Source: Candidatus Tayloriibacteriota bacterium
GTDB lineage: Bacteria; Patescibacteriota; Minisyncoccia; Phycocordibacterales; PALSA-1337
DNA: 17,683 nt
Assembly (NCBI GenBank): GCA_003170325.1
Contig: PMZP01000020.1
Location: 1 to 17,683 of the forward strand
Direction: 5' to 3'
Below are positions 6,725 through 12,405 of the stretch, piece after piece. The notes below the pieces were generated by a model, which was given only the letters and a program-made list of their open reading frames with translations, had not been told where the DNA came from and made no database searches. A program made the translations under genes and the position numbers. How positions within the stretch are numbered: the first letter of the stretch is position 1; each line of letters begins with the position of its first letter.

Positions 6725-8203
6725 ATGAAGATAGATTTAAATAAACTAACCATAAAGACCGCTCACGACCACTTAAAAGACGGTGACTTTACATCCGTCG
6801 AATTGACGAGAGGCTATTTAGACGTCATAGCCAAGAAGAACAAGGACATCAATGCTTACTTGGAAGTGTTTGATGACGCACTGGAGGCGGCCAAGAAGGC
6901 GGACATCAAATTGGATAAAATCCGAAACTCTAAATCAGAAATCCGAGACAAATCCGAAATGCCAAATCAGAATTTCGAACTTTTGGGCATCCCTTGCGCC
7001 ATCAAAGACAACATCCTCATCAAAGGGAAGATCGCCAGCTCCGCATCGAAGATCTTGGAGGATTATCATGCCACCTATAACGCCACAGTCATTTCCAAGC
7101 TCGGCAAAGAGGGAGCGATCTTCCTTGGACGCACCAATATGGACGAGTTCGCCATGGGCGCGTCGACGGAGAATTCCGCTTACGGTGTGACGCGAAATCC
7201 GCACGATCTCGAGCGTGTGCCTGGAGGTTCTTCAGGCGGTTCGGCGGCATCAGTGGCCATGAACGGATCTTTGTTCGCGCTTGGCTCTGATACAGGCGGT
7301 TCTATCCGTCAGCCGGCTAGCTTCTGCGGTATCGTCGGATTGAAGCCTACATATGGGGCGGTCTCGCGCTATGGGCTCATGGCCATGGCCTCATCGTTAG
7401 ATCACATCGGTCCTCTGACCAAGACGGTTACGGACAGCGAGATTGTTTTCAATGCCATTCGCGGGAAAGATGTTAAAGACGGTACCAGTATTGACCAATC
7501 TACATATCCTAAGATGCGTATCGGTAAAAAGAAACCGATCATAGGCGTTCCTCGAGATTTTTTGGGACAGGGAGGCATAGATCCGGAAACTATAAGGGCA
7601 TTCAATGTCGCAGTCGAAGCATTCAAAGCCAAAGGCTATGAGGTGAAGGATATTGTTTTACCGAACATCGCTTATTCGATCGCCACGTATTACATCATCG
7701 TGCCGGCTGAAGTGTCGGCCAACATGGCCAGGTTTGACGGCGTAAGATACGGTCTTCACGTCGACGGTAAGAATGGTATCGAAGATTATTTCGAGACGCG
7801 CCGCGCCGGATTGGGGCGCGAAGTCATTCGTAGGATCCTTCTCGGGGCGTACGTTCTTTCATCTGGTTATTATGACGCCTATTATAATCGCGCCACGGCC
7901 GTGCGCCGGATGATTTCGGATGATTTTCGCAAGGCCTTTGAATCAGTCGACGTCATACTGACTCCGACCACTACCGGACCGGCTTTCAAGATCGGTTCCA
8001 AGACGACCGACCCCGTAGCTATGTACCTTGAGGATATCTTTACCAGTCCAGCTGATCTGACAGGCATACCAGCTATGTCTATCCCGGCTGGTACTATCAG
8101 GAAAGACGGCAAAGATCTTCCTATCGGCATTCAACTATTGGCGCGGCATGGCGACGAAGCGACTCTTTTCGAGGCCGGCAAGGACTTTTTGGGAGAGTCG
8201 TAG
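6725..8203 (+). CDS. gatA: Aspartyl/glutamyl-tRNA amidotransferase subunit A
   Basis: GatA is the amidase subunit that releases ammonia from glutamine for the transamidation carried out on GatB. The 492-residue protein belongs to the amidase-signature family. The Ser-cisSer-Lys triad is intact by alignment to known GatA: K94 in AIKDN, S169 in the PGGSSGGSAA signature and nucleophile S193 in SDTGGSIRQP. The family segments KPTYGAVSRYG, ASSLDHIGPLTKTV and SSGYYDAYY are present. An extra stretch of about 11 residues (65-85), encoded by repeat-like DNA, lies between the N-terminal helices and the catalytic Lys. The 31-bp spacer to gatC carries a direct repeat of GATTTAC and no clear promoter or Shine-Dalgarno, so the gene is probably co-transcribed with gatC. 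Confidence 0.95.
   Translation: MKIDLNKLTIKTAHDHLKDGDFTSVELTRGYLDVIAKKNKDINAYLEVFDDALEAAKKADIKLDKIRNSKSEIRDKSEMPNQNFELLGIPCAIKDNILIKGKIASSASKILEDYHATYNATVISKLGKEGAIFLGRTNMDEFAMGASTENSAYGVTRNPHDLERVPGGSSGGSAASVAMNGSLFALGSDTGGSIRQPASFCGIVGLKPTYGAVSRYGLMAMASSLDHIGPLTKTVTDSEIVFNAIRGKDVKDGTSIDQSTYPKMRIGKKKPIIGVPRDFLGQGGIDPETIRAFNVAVEAFKAKGYEVKDIVLPNIAYSIATYYIIVPAEVSANMARFDGVRYGLHVDGKNGIEDYFETRRAGLGREVIRRILLGAYVLSSGYYDAYYNRATAVRRMISDDFRKAFESVDVILTPTTTGPAFKIGSKTTDPVAMYLEDIFTSPADLTGIPAMSIPAGTIRKDGKDLPIGIQLLARHGDEATLFEAGKDFLGES
6917..6980 (+). repeat. Repeat-like in-frame insertion in gatA
   Basis: This 64-bp stretch is built from degenerate copies of AAATCCGAAA and AAATCAGAAT-type units and encodes residues 65-85 (KIRNSKSEIRDKSEMPNQNF region). 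It keeps the frame and falls in a surface linker that is shorter in S. aureus GatA. Its make-up differs from the flanking coding sequence. I interpret it as a small intergenic-type repeat that entered the gene; only the internal repetition is seen directly. Confidence 0.55.
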
Positions 8204-8292
8204 AGGTCAGTTATTTTAGGCGTTTTTTTGTTCCCACTGCTCCGGAGGCGCTCCTATCCGAAAAGTTTTTTATTCACGGAAATTGATTTGCA

Positions 8293-8319
8293 TGATATAA
8301 TCAACGGCTCTACAGAGCC
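8293..8319 (+). promoter_or_regulatory. Candidate promoter with overlapping hairpin
   Basis: TGA-TATAAT (8293-8301) is a strong extended -10. A hairpin, GGCTC-TACA-GAGCC (8306-8319), covers the expected start site near 8308. No coding sequence follows within a short distance. It could drive a small RNA or be a relic; only the motifs are seen. Confidence 0.35.
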
Positions 8320-8332
8320 CTATTTCTTCATC

Positions 8333-8363
8333 ATTATACAACAAATTACAACATTCCTGTCAA
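8333..8363 (-). promoter_or_regulatory. Candidate minus-strand promoter
   Basis: On the minus strand a perfect TTGACA (8363-8358) is followed after 19 nt by a perfect TATAAT (8338-8333). The 19-nt spacer is at the long end of the usual range. The transcript would start near 8326 and run leftward toward the gatA end. No ORF follows, so a small or antisense RNA is the only apparent product if it is active. Confidence 0.35.
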
Positions 8364-8463
8364 TAAAAAAGTCTTAGCTTGAACACCTGGTAAAATAGAG
8401 CAAGGCGTGATTTTTGTCCGGCATCAGTTGCGTTAATGGCCCAAAAGTTTGCTTCCACTATTC

Positions 8464-8481
8464 CTCGCTTGTCGCTATAAT
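8464..8481 (+). repeat. Partial third copy of the shared promoter box
   Basis: These 18 bases match 8568-8585 (right half of the shared promoter box, including CGCTATAAT) at 16 positions. The TATAAT is at 8476-8481, but no start codon lies 12-13 nt downstream, so this copy does not serve a gene in the way the other two do. It may be a decayed duplicate or the promoter of a short RNA. Confidence 0.45.
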
Positions 8482-8510
8482 CGCTTCGCTCATATATCGG
8501 TCCAAACGAC

Positions 8511-8528
8511 ACGATTCTGCTGAATCGT
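8511..8528. repeat. Hairpin with TGCT loop
   Basis: ACGATTC (8511-8517) and GAATCGT (8522-8528) form a perfect 7-bp stem with a TGCT loop. The inner hairpin of the ftsE-ftsX element (14790-14807) also has a 7-bp stem and a TGCT loop, suggesting related intergenic elements. Confidence 0.5.
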
Positions 8529-8536
8529 CTTCGCTC

Positions 8537-8568
8537 GAATCTCATAAATGCAAGCATTTACGAGATTC
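8537..8568. repeat. 15-bp palindrome upstream of the 8592 operon
   Basis: The arms 8537-8551 and 8554-8568 are inverted copies with one mismatch, around a central AA. The right arm contains the CGAGATTC part of the shared promoter box and reaches the -35 zone of the promoter with TATAAT at 8580. It could be a regulator binding site or an end of an intergenic repeat. Confidence 0.5.
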
Positions 8569-8585
8569 TCGCTAGCCGCTATAAT
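8559..8585 (+). promoter_or_regulatory. Promoter box of the HEPN-like/glycosylation operon
   Basis: TTTACG (8557-8562) and a perfect TATAAT (8580-8585) are separated by 17 nt, and the -10 starts 12 nt before the ATG at 8592. Positions 8559-8585 match 1619-1645 at 25 of 27 bases, including the CGAGATTCTCG palindrome between the two promoter elements. This suggests shared control with the minor pilin operon. Confidence 0.6.
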
Positions 8586-8591
8586 ACAAGC

Positions 8592-9173
8592 ATGAACTCC
8601 GTCATCTCTCCTCCGACCGACTCGTTTCCGCTCGTTCAGGAAATAGCCAACAAGATCGTCTTCTGGTATCCCTATGCAGTCGAAGCCGTCAAGCACATTT
8701 TCGGGTTTCTGATCGGCATCTCCATTCCCATCTCATTCTTCTTCCTGATCGGCATCATCTACTGCGTGGAGAATCTCAAACTTATCCGCAACAAGGAAGC
8801 CCTGATGCACGATCTCAAAGTCGAGCCGGCTTTCGAAGAGGGCAATGCCGGCGACACGGTCATGGCCCACCGCTGGGAGAATGCCATGAAGAACGTCGAA
8901 TCTCCCAACGAAAACGACTGGAAGCAGGCCATCATCGATGCCGACATCATCCTCGACGACCTTTTGACCAAGATGGGATATCGCGGTGAAAGCATCGGCG
9001 AAAAACTTAAACGGGTGGCCACCGGCGACATGAAGACCTTGAACGATGCCTGGGAGGCGCACAAGGTCAGGAACGATATCGCCCATACGCCCGGATTCGT
9101 ATTGAGCCAGCATGAAGCCAGACAGACTATCGCTAGATATCGGAGAGTCTTCGAAGAGTTCTTTTATATATGA
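8592..9173 (+). CDS. Membrane-anchored HEPN-like protein of unknown function
   Basis: The 193-residue product has one strongly hydrophobic segment (about residues 35-58) after a short N-terminus, then a soluble, mostly helical part. The C-terminal half (WKQAIIDADIILDDLLTKMG...EAHKVRNDIAHT...YRRVFEEFF) resembles small HEPN-like helical bundles. R160 and H165 in RNDIAH fit the R-x4-H motif that forms the RNase site in catalytic HEPN proteins, though many HEPN-like domains are non-catalytic. It starts behind the shared promoter box and overlaps the next gene by 4 bp (ATGA), so it is tied to the glycosyltransferase pair by operon structure. No direct functional assignment is possible; nuclease activity is speculation. 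Confidence 0.7.
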   Translation: MNSVISPPTDSFPLVQEIANKIVFWYPYAVEAVKHIFGFLIGISIPISFFFLIGIIYCVENLKLIRNKEALMHDLKVEPAFEEGNAGDTVMAHRWENAMKNVESPNENDWKQAIIDADIILDDLLTKMGYRGESIGEKLKRVATGDMKTLNDAWEAHKVRNDIAHTPGFVLSQHEARQTIARYRRVFEEFFYI

Positions 9174-9880
9174 AGCACCTTTCTGTTTTCCTGCCTTTCC
9201 ATAATGAAGAAGGGAATATTGAAGCGGCTGTGAAGGCCGTTCTCGGAGCTTTATGGCAGATCCCCGAAATAGAAGAATTTGAAGTCATCATCGTGGACGA
9301 CGGCAGTACCGATAGAACCAAAGAGATCGCCCTAGAGATAGTCAGGGAAAATGCGCAGGTCCGGCTGGTTAGCCATGATACCAATAGGGGATATGGCGCG
9401 GCTATAATGAGCGGCTTCAACGACGCCCGTTTCGAATATGTCTTCTTTACGGACGGAGACCTGCAGTTCGACATAAGTGAACTGCGGGATTTCTTGCCCT
9501 GGGTGCCGGAATATGGCGCCGTCATCGGATATCGCGTCAAACGGCAGGATAATCTCCAAAGGCGGATCAATACTTTTCTTTGGAACCGTTTCATCCGTGC
9601 AATGTTCGGATTGAAAGTTCGTGATATAGACTGCGCGTTCAAATTATTTAAGACCGATCTAGTTGCCGATCTACCGATGATCTCCGGCGGAGCCATGTTC
9701 TCGGCGGAGCTCCTGATCAGATTGAAAAAATCCGGTGTCAGATTCAAGGAAATCCCGGTGACGCATCTGTCGCGCCTGCATGGAAGTTCGAGCGGAGCCA
9801 AACCGCATGTTATCATGAAAGCATTCCGTGAATGCGCCAAAGTACGTCGCGATTTACGACGAGCATTACAAAGCTCATAG
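9170..9880 (+). CDS. Dolichyl-phosphate mannosyltransferase-like GT2 glycosyltransferase
   Basis: The 236-residue GT-A enzyme has the N-terminal FLPFHNEEGNIEAAV, the nucleotide-binding IVDDGSTDRT (residues 41-50), the metal-site FFTDGDLQFD (residues 92-101), and INTFLWNRFIRAMFGLKVRDIDCAFKLFK, which is typical of DPM1-like polyprenyl-phosphate glycosyltransferases. Such enzymes move mannose or another sugar from a nucleotide to polyprenyl phosphate on the cytoplasmic side of the membrane. It lacks the C-terminal membrane helices of some relatives. Its start overlaps the HEPN-like gene by 4 bp, and a PMT-type transferase follows after 35 bp. Together this suggests it makes the lipid-linked donor for that enzyme. 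The sugar is inferred from the neighbour, not seen. Confidence 0.85.
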   Translation: MKHLSVFLPFHNEEGNIEAAVKAVLGALWQIPEIEEFEVIIVDDGSTDRTKEIALEIVRENAQVRLVSHDTNRGYGAAIMSGFNDARFEYVFFTDGDLQFDISELRDFLPWVPEYGAVIGYRVKRQDNLQRRINTFLWNRFIRAMFGLKVRDIDCAFKLFKTDLVADLPMISGGAMFSAELLIRLKKSGVRFKEIPVTHLSRLHGSSSGAKPHVIMKAFRECAKVRRDLRRALQSS

Positions 9881-9915
9881 ATATTCGCCAGGATGATCTT
9901 GTCAGTGAATGAACC

Positions 9916-11391
9916 ATGAATAAATACTTCTTGATCTTCTTGTTCGTATTAAGTTGCCTCTCGCATCTTCTGTTCTTCCCGCGGCCAGCCGAAGTCGTCT
10001 TTGATGAGTTATATTTCGGCATTTACGCCTCTGATTATATTTCCGGAAAGTATTATTTCGATCCGCATCCGCCGCTCGGCAAACTGCTCATCGCCGCGAC
10101 CGGCGGACTTTCTGGCGTAACCAATGACTCCACCAGTTATGCGGCGATCGGAGACAAATATCAGACGGATATCTATATCTGGTATCGACTATTGCCGCTC
10201 ATCGCCGGTATCCTATTGCCATTGGTTGTTTACTGGCTCTGCCGTCGTCTGCGTCTATCGGCCTTGGCGGCTTTTTCGGCCGGCCTCCTGGTCATTTTGG
10301 AGAATTCGTTGCTAGTGCAGTCTCGCTTCATATTTCTGGACAGCATGCTCTTGCTGTCCGGTTTTACGGCGCTGGCCGCTTATCTGACATTCCGCGCGCG
10401 AAGACGGTCTGCTTTGAATGATAATTCCGGTAAGAGATATTTCTGGTGGCTTGTTGCTTCGTCATTGGCAGGAGCCTTGTCATTCGATATAAAATGGACA
10501 GGTTTGGCTTTTAGCTTGATCATCACGCTCATTGAAATATGGGATGTGTTTCAAGCTCCACGGAGGATTCAGGCACTGAAAAGATCGGCCGGGGTTCTGG
10601 GTACCATGATCTTTGTTGGATTATTCGTCTACCTGCTGACTTTCGCCGTGCATTTCGCGCTCTTGCCGCGATCGGGGCAGGGCAATGCCTTCATGTCGAC
10701 GTCATTTCAAAAGACTCTGGTCGATAGCTCTTATCATAATGACACGACGCTTAGGACGCCTGATTTTCTGGATAAATTCGTGGAACTAAACATGGAAATG
10801 TATGGCGTCAACGCCCATATGGATGCCACGCATCAGTATTCTAGCAAGTGGTATACCTGGCCATTCATGATGAGACCGATCTTCTATTGGCAGGAAACGG
10901 CCGCCTCGACATCTACGGCAACAACTTCGCTTGCCTCCAGCACAACTACCGTCTCTACTACCGTGTCTCCGGAAAATTCCTACATCTATCTCTTTGGGAA
11001 TCCCTTCACTTACTGGCTGGGCATCCTTGTCATGGTCGTTCTCATCGTTGATTGTCTCTGGCTTCTCACAAGGGCATTCTTGTCCCGGAATAGAAAGATC
11101 CTGAAACCGGTCCCTATTTTCATCGTCATCGGTTTCCTCGCCAATTTTCTGCCATTCATCTTCATCGGCCGGGTGATGTTCCTCTATCATTACCAAGCAG
11201 CTTTAGTTTTTACTATCATCGGCATCGCCTACACTCTCGACCAACTCAAAGGCCGATTGAAATACATTCTAATTAGCGCCACCCTGCTCTTGGCTCTGGC
11301 CGCGTTCATCTACTGGAGCCCGCTCACGTATGGCTTGCCGATGACGGCGAATCAAATGGCGGCTCGGATGTGGTTTCCGAGTTGGAGGTGA
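9916..11391 (+). CDS. PMT-family protein O-mannosyltransferase
   Basis: The 491-residue polytopic membrane protein has the PMT (GT39) hallmarks: VVFDELYFGIYASDY with the acidic pair D30/E31, then YYFDPHPPLGKLLIA (about residues 46-60), and TWPFMMRPIFYW and YLFGNPFTYW further on. About ten hydrophobic segments are visible. The family moves mannose from polyprenyl-phosphate-mannose to Ser/Thr of proteins crossing the membrane. The GT2 just upstream would supply the donor. An unusual loop of about 27 residues (329-355) is almost all Thr, Ser and Ala. No terminator is evident before the convergent tRNA at 11417. Confidence 0.88.
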   Translation: MNKYFLIFLFVLSCLSHLLFFPRPAEVVFDELYFGIYASDYISGKYYFDPHPPLGKLLIAATGGLSGVTNDSTSYAAIGDKYQTDIYIWYRLLPLIAGILLPLVVYWLCRRLRLSALAAFSAGLLVILENSLLVQSRFIFLDSMLLLSGFTALAAYLTFRARRRSALNDNSGKRYFWWLVASSLAGALSFDIKWTGLAFSLIITLIEIWDVFQAPRRIQALKRSAGVLGTMIFVGLFVYLLTFAVHFALLPRSGQGNAFMSTSFQKTLVDSSYHNDTTLRTPDFLDKFVELNMEMYGVNAHMDATHQYSSKWYTWPFMMRPIFYWQETAASTSTATTSLASSTTTVSTTVSPENSYIYLFGNPFTYWLGILVMVVLIVDCLWLLTRAFLSRNRKILKPVPIFIVIGFLANFLPFIFIGRVMFLYHYQAALVFTIIGIAYTLDQLKGRLKYILISATLLLALAAFIYWSPLTYGLPMTANQMAARMWFPSWR

Positions 11392-11416
11392 TCATTAAAT
11401 TGTGCGGCAACTCTTG

Positions 11417-11488
11417 TTGCGGGGGCCGGAATCGAACCGGCAATTTCCAGGTTATGAGCCTGACGGGTTACCGTTACCCTACCCCGCG
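11417..11488 (-). tRNA. Initiator tRNA-Met (CAU)
   Basis: The minus strand folds as a full cloverleaf: acceptor CGCGGGG/CCCCGCA, D stem GGGT/ACCC, anticodon loop CTCATAA (CAT), T arm GCCGG-TTCGATT-CCGGC, discriminator A73. The C1-A72 mismatch and the purine-pyrimidine pair G11-C24 mark it as a bacterial initiator. The anticodon stem (TCAGG/CCTGG) has A29-U41, G30-C40 and G31-C39, so only two of the three usual initiator GC pairs are present. CCA is not encoded (ACAA follows). It faces away from the rest of the tRNA cluster. Confidence 0.95.
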
Positions 11489-11531
11489 ATGGTAGTCGGC
11501 GGAAATGCGCCGAATGGAATACGTTGTGGTT

Positions 11532-11583
11532 ATCGTACAACAAAAGCTAGCGTATTGCAATAAGCGCTGATTTCTATTATTCT
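11532..11583. promoter_or_regulatory. Divergent tRNA promoters sharing a palindromic -35
   Basis: TTGCAA (11555-11560), within the 10-bp palindrome TATTGCAATA (11553-11562), can serve as the -35 element on both strands. On the minus strand TACGAT (11537-11532) lies 17 nt away, facing the initiator tRNA. On the plus strand TATTCT (11578-11583) lies 17 nt away, facing the CAU tRNA at 11595. Both spacers are the optimal length. Confidence 0.5.
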
Positions 11584-11594
11584 AATGGCTACGC

Positions 11595-11668
11595 GTCGGC
11601 GTAGCTCAGGTAGTTAGAGCATGGCATTCATAAAGCCAAGGTCGAAGGTGCAAGTCCTTCCGCCGACA
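11595..11668 (+). tRNA. tRNA with CAU anticodon, probably elongator Met
   Basis: Acceptor GTCGGCG/CGCCGAC, D stem GCTC/GAGC, anticodon loop TTCATAA and T stem GAAGG/CCTTC are all well paired, with discriminator A73. Two features are unusual: A31 faces A39 at the top of the anticodon stem, and the T-loop is TGCAAGT, so position 55 is G where U (pseudouridine) is nearly universal. CAU tRNAs can be elongator Met or the lysidine-type Ile. The acceptor and D-arm look more Met-like, but this is not decisive. CCA is not encoded. Confidence 0.85.
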
Positions 11669-11710
11669 CAATTGCCAGGGAGAGAAGTTGCCAAGTATAG
11701 AGTCGATGTT

Positions 11711-11730
11711 CGCCGTTCATGGGCGGTTTT
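11711..11730 (+). terminator. Candidate terminator after the CAU tRNA
   Basis: CGCC (11711-11714) and GGCG (11722-11725) can pair around a 7-nt loop, followed by G and TTTT. The stem is short, so support is moderate at best. It favours starting the following endonuclease remnant at 11745 rather than at the upstream in-frame ATG 11688. Confidence 0.35.
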
Positions 11731-11744
11731 CAAATATTGCAATC

Positions 11745-12169
11745 ATGCCGATATACAAAAATGTTAACAAGGATTTCTTCAAGGTTTGGACTCCGAACAT
11801 GGCATACATCTTGGGTTTCTTTGCCGCGGATGGATATATGACGTTGAATAAGAGGGGAGCGCGTTTTTGGAATATAGAGATCTCAGATAAGGGTCTGATA
11901 TTTGCTATCAAGAAAGAAATAGAGGCCGAACATAAAATAAGCTTACGGCCAGCCAAACAAGGTGAACTACAATTGTACCGGCTTCAAATCGGTAGCAAAG
12001 AAATGTTCCAAGATTTAATGGAAATTCTCATCGGCTGACCTACAGTGTTCACGACTCTTTGAAATTGTATGATTTCATGTATAATCATCCTATTCTAGTA
12101 AAGGATAGAGATTTGTTTCTATCCAGAAAGAAGAATATATTCGATAGATATATTTCAATGCGGTCGTAG
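11745..12169 (+). pseudogene. Broken LAGLIDADG homing endonuclease gene
   Basis: From ATG 11745 the frame encodes a 97-residue fragment ending at TGA 12036-12038. It contains WTPNMAYILGFFAADGYM, a LAGLIDADG motif, followed by the beta-strand pattern of the DNA-binding saddle (FWNIEISDKG, LYRLQIGSKEMFQDLMEIL). A second stretch in another frame (12035-12169) reads LTYSVHDSLKLYDFMYN and ends with LFLSRKKNIFDRYI, which resembles the C-terminal end of the same family. The middle part, where a second LAGLIDADG motif would be expected, is missing. The best reading is one gene with an internal deletion and frameshift. The second fragment's stop lies inside the tRNA-Asp gene. Whether the N-terminal piece is still made is unknown; it might act as a homodimer-type enzyme only if the domain were complete, which it does not appear to be. 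Confidence 0.75.
12113..12141 (+). promoter_or_regulatory. Candidate promoter of tRNA-Asp
   Basis: TTGTTT (12113-12118) and TATATT (12136-12141) are separated by 17 nt. The start would be near 12148, 12 nt before the tRNA. It lies within the endonuclease C-terminal remnant, so the tRNA may use sequence left by the element. A second TATATT at 12149-12154 is an alternative. Confidence 0.4.
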
Positions 12170-12233
12170 CTCAATTGGTTAGAGTACGCGCCTGTCACGC
12201 GCGAGGTTGCGGGTTCGAGTCCCGTCGGCCGCG
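12160..12233 (+). tRNA. tRNA-Asp (GUC)
   Basis: Full cloverleaf: acceptor GCGGTCG/CGGCCGC, anticodon stem CGCGC/GCGCG with loop CTGTCAC (anticodon GTC), T arm GCGGG-TTCGAGT-CCCGT, and discriminator G73, which is the Asp identity base. CCA is not encoded. No terminator is seen before the following tRNAs, so it may be co-transcribed with them and prfB. Confidence 0.96.
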
Positions 12234-12312
12234 CATTGTAAAGCTCTCGTTTCTGTATTATCATGCTTAAACTCGCTTAATTGCTGGTTTGTGCCGGTGT
12301 ATCTGTTTTCAA

Positions 12313-12388
12313 GCCGATGTAGCTCAGTTGGTAGAGCACGCCATTGGTAATGGCGAGGTCTCCGGTTCAATCCCGGACGTCGGCTCCA
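12313..12388 (+). tRNA. tRNA-Thr (GGU)
   Basis: Acceptor GCCGATG/CGTCGGC, anticodon stem CGCCA/TGGCG with loop TTGGTAA (anticodon GGT), T arm TCCGG-TTCAATC-CCGGA, discriminator T73. It is the only tRNA in the window with CCA in the DNA (12386-12388), which may be chance. The 79-bp spacer before it holds no clear element. Confidence 0.96.
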
Positions 12389-12405
12389 AAATCGAATAAT
12401 TGATT

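Larger units (their letters stand above)
8204..8558. other. Gene-free region downstream of gatA
   Basis: No credible coding sequence is seen between gatA and the gene at 8592. The first part has two T-tracts (8223-8229 and 8265-8271) with only a weak 4-bp hairpin (GGAG 8244-8247 / CTCC 8251-8254), so termination of gatCA here is plausible but not clear. The middle holds two opposed promoter-like sequences (listed separately). The right half holds a partial promoter-box copy, a 7-bp hairpin and a 15-bp palindrome. A 65-codon minus-strand ORF at 8360-8557 shows no domain and is not called. Confidence 0.6.

Noticed and set aside
6917..6980. CRISPR-like or tandem repeat array
   Set aside because: Units are short, degenerate and without spacers; it is translated in frame inside gatA. 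No CRISPR array is seen anywhere in the window.
8244..8271. Intrinsic terminator for gatCA
   Set aside because: The stem is only 4 bp and the T-tract is 11 nt away; mentioned as possible but not called as a feature.
8360..8557. Minus-strand ORF of 65 codons in the gene-free region
   Set aside because: It runs through palindromes and promoter-like repeats and has no recognisable sequence.
9133..9840. Long minus-strand ORF (235 codons) opposite the GT2 gene
   Set aside because: The plus strand encodes a clear DPM1-like enzyme with all motifs; the minus ORF has no recognisable pattern.
11688..11744. Upstream start of the LAGLIDADG fragment
   Set aside because: The 19 extra residues do not resemble the family and overlap a terminator-like hairpin after the tRNA.
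12080..12085. TATAAT as a tRNA-Asp promoter
   Set aside because: It falls in Tyr-Asn codons of the endonuclease tail and is 80 bp from the tRNA; the pair at 12113/12136 fits better.
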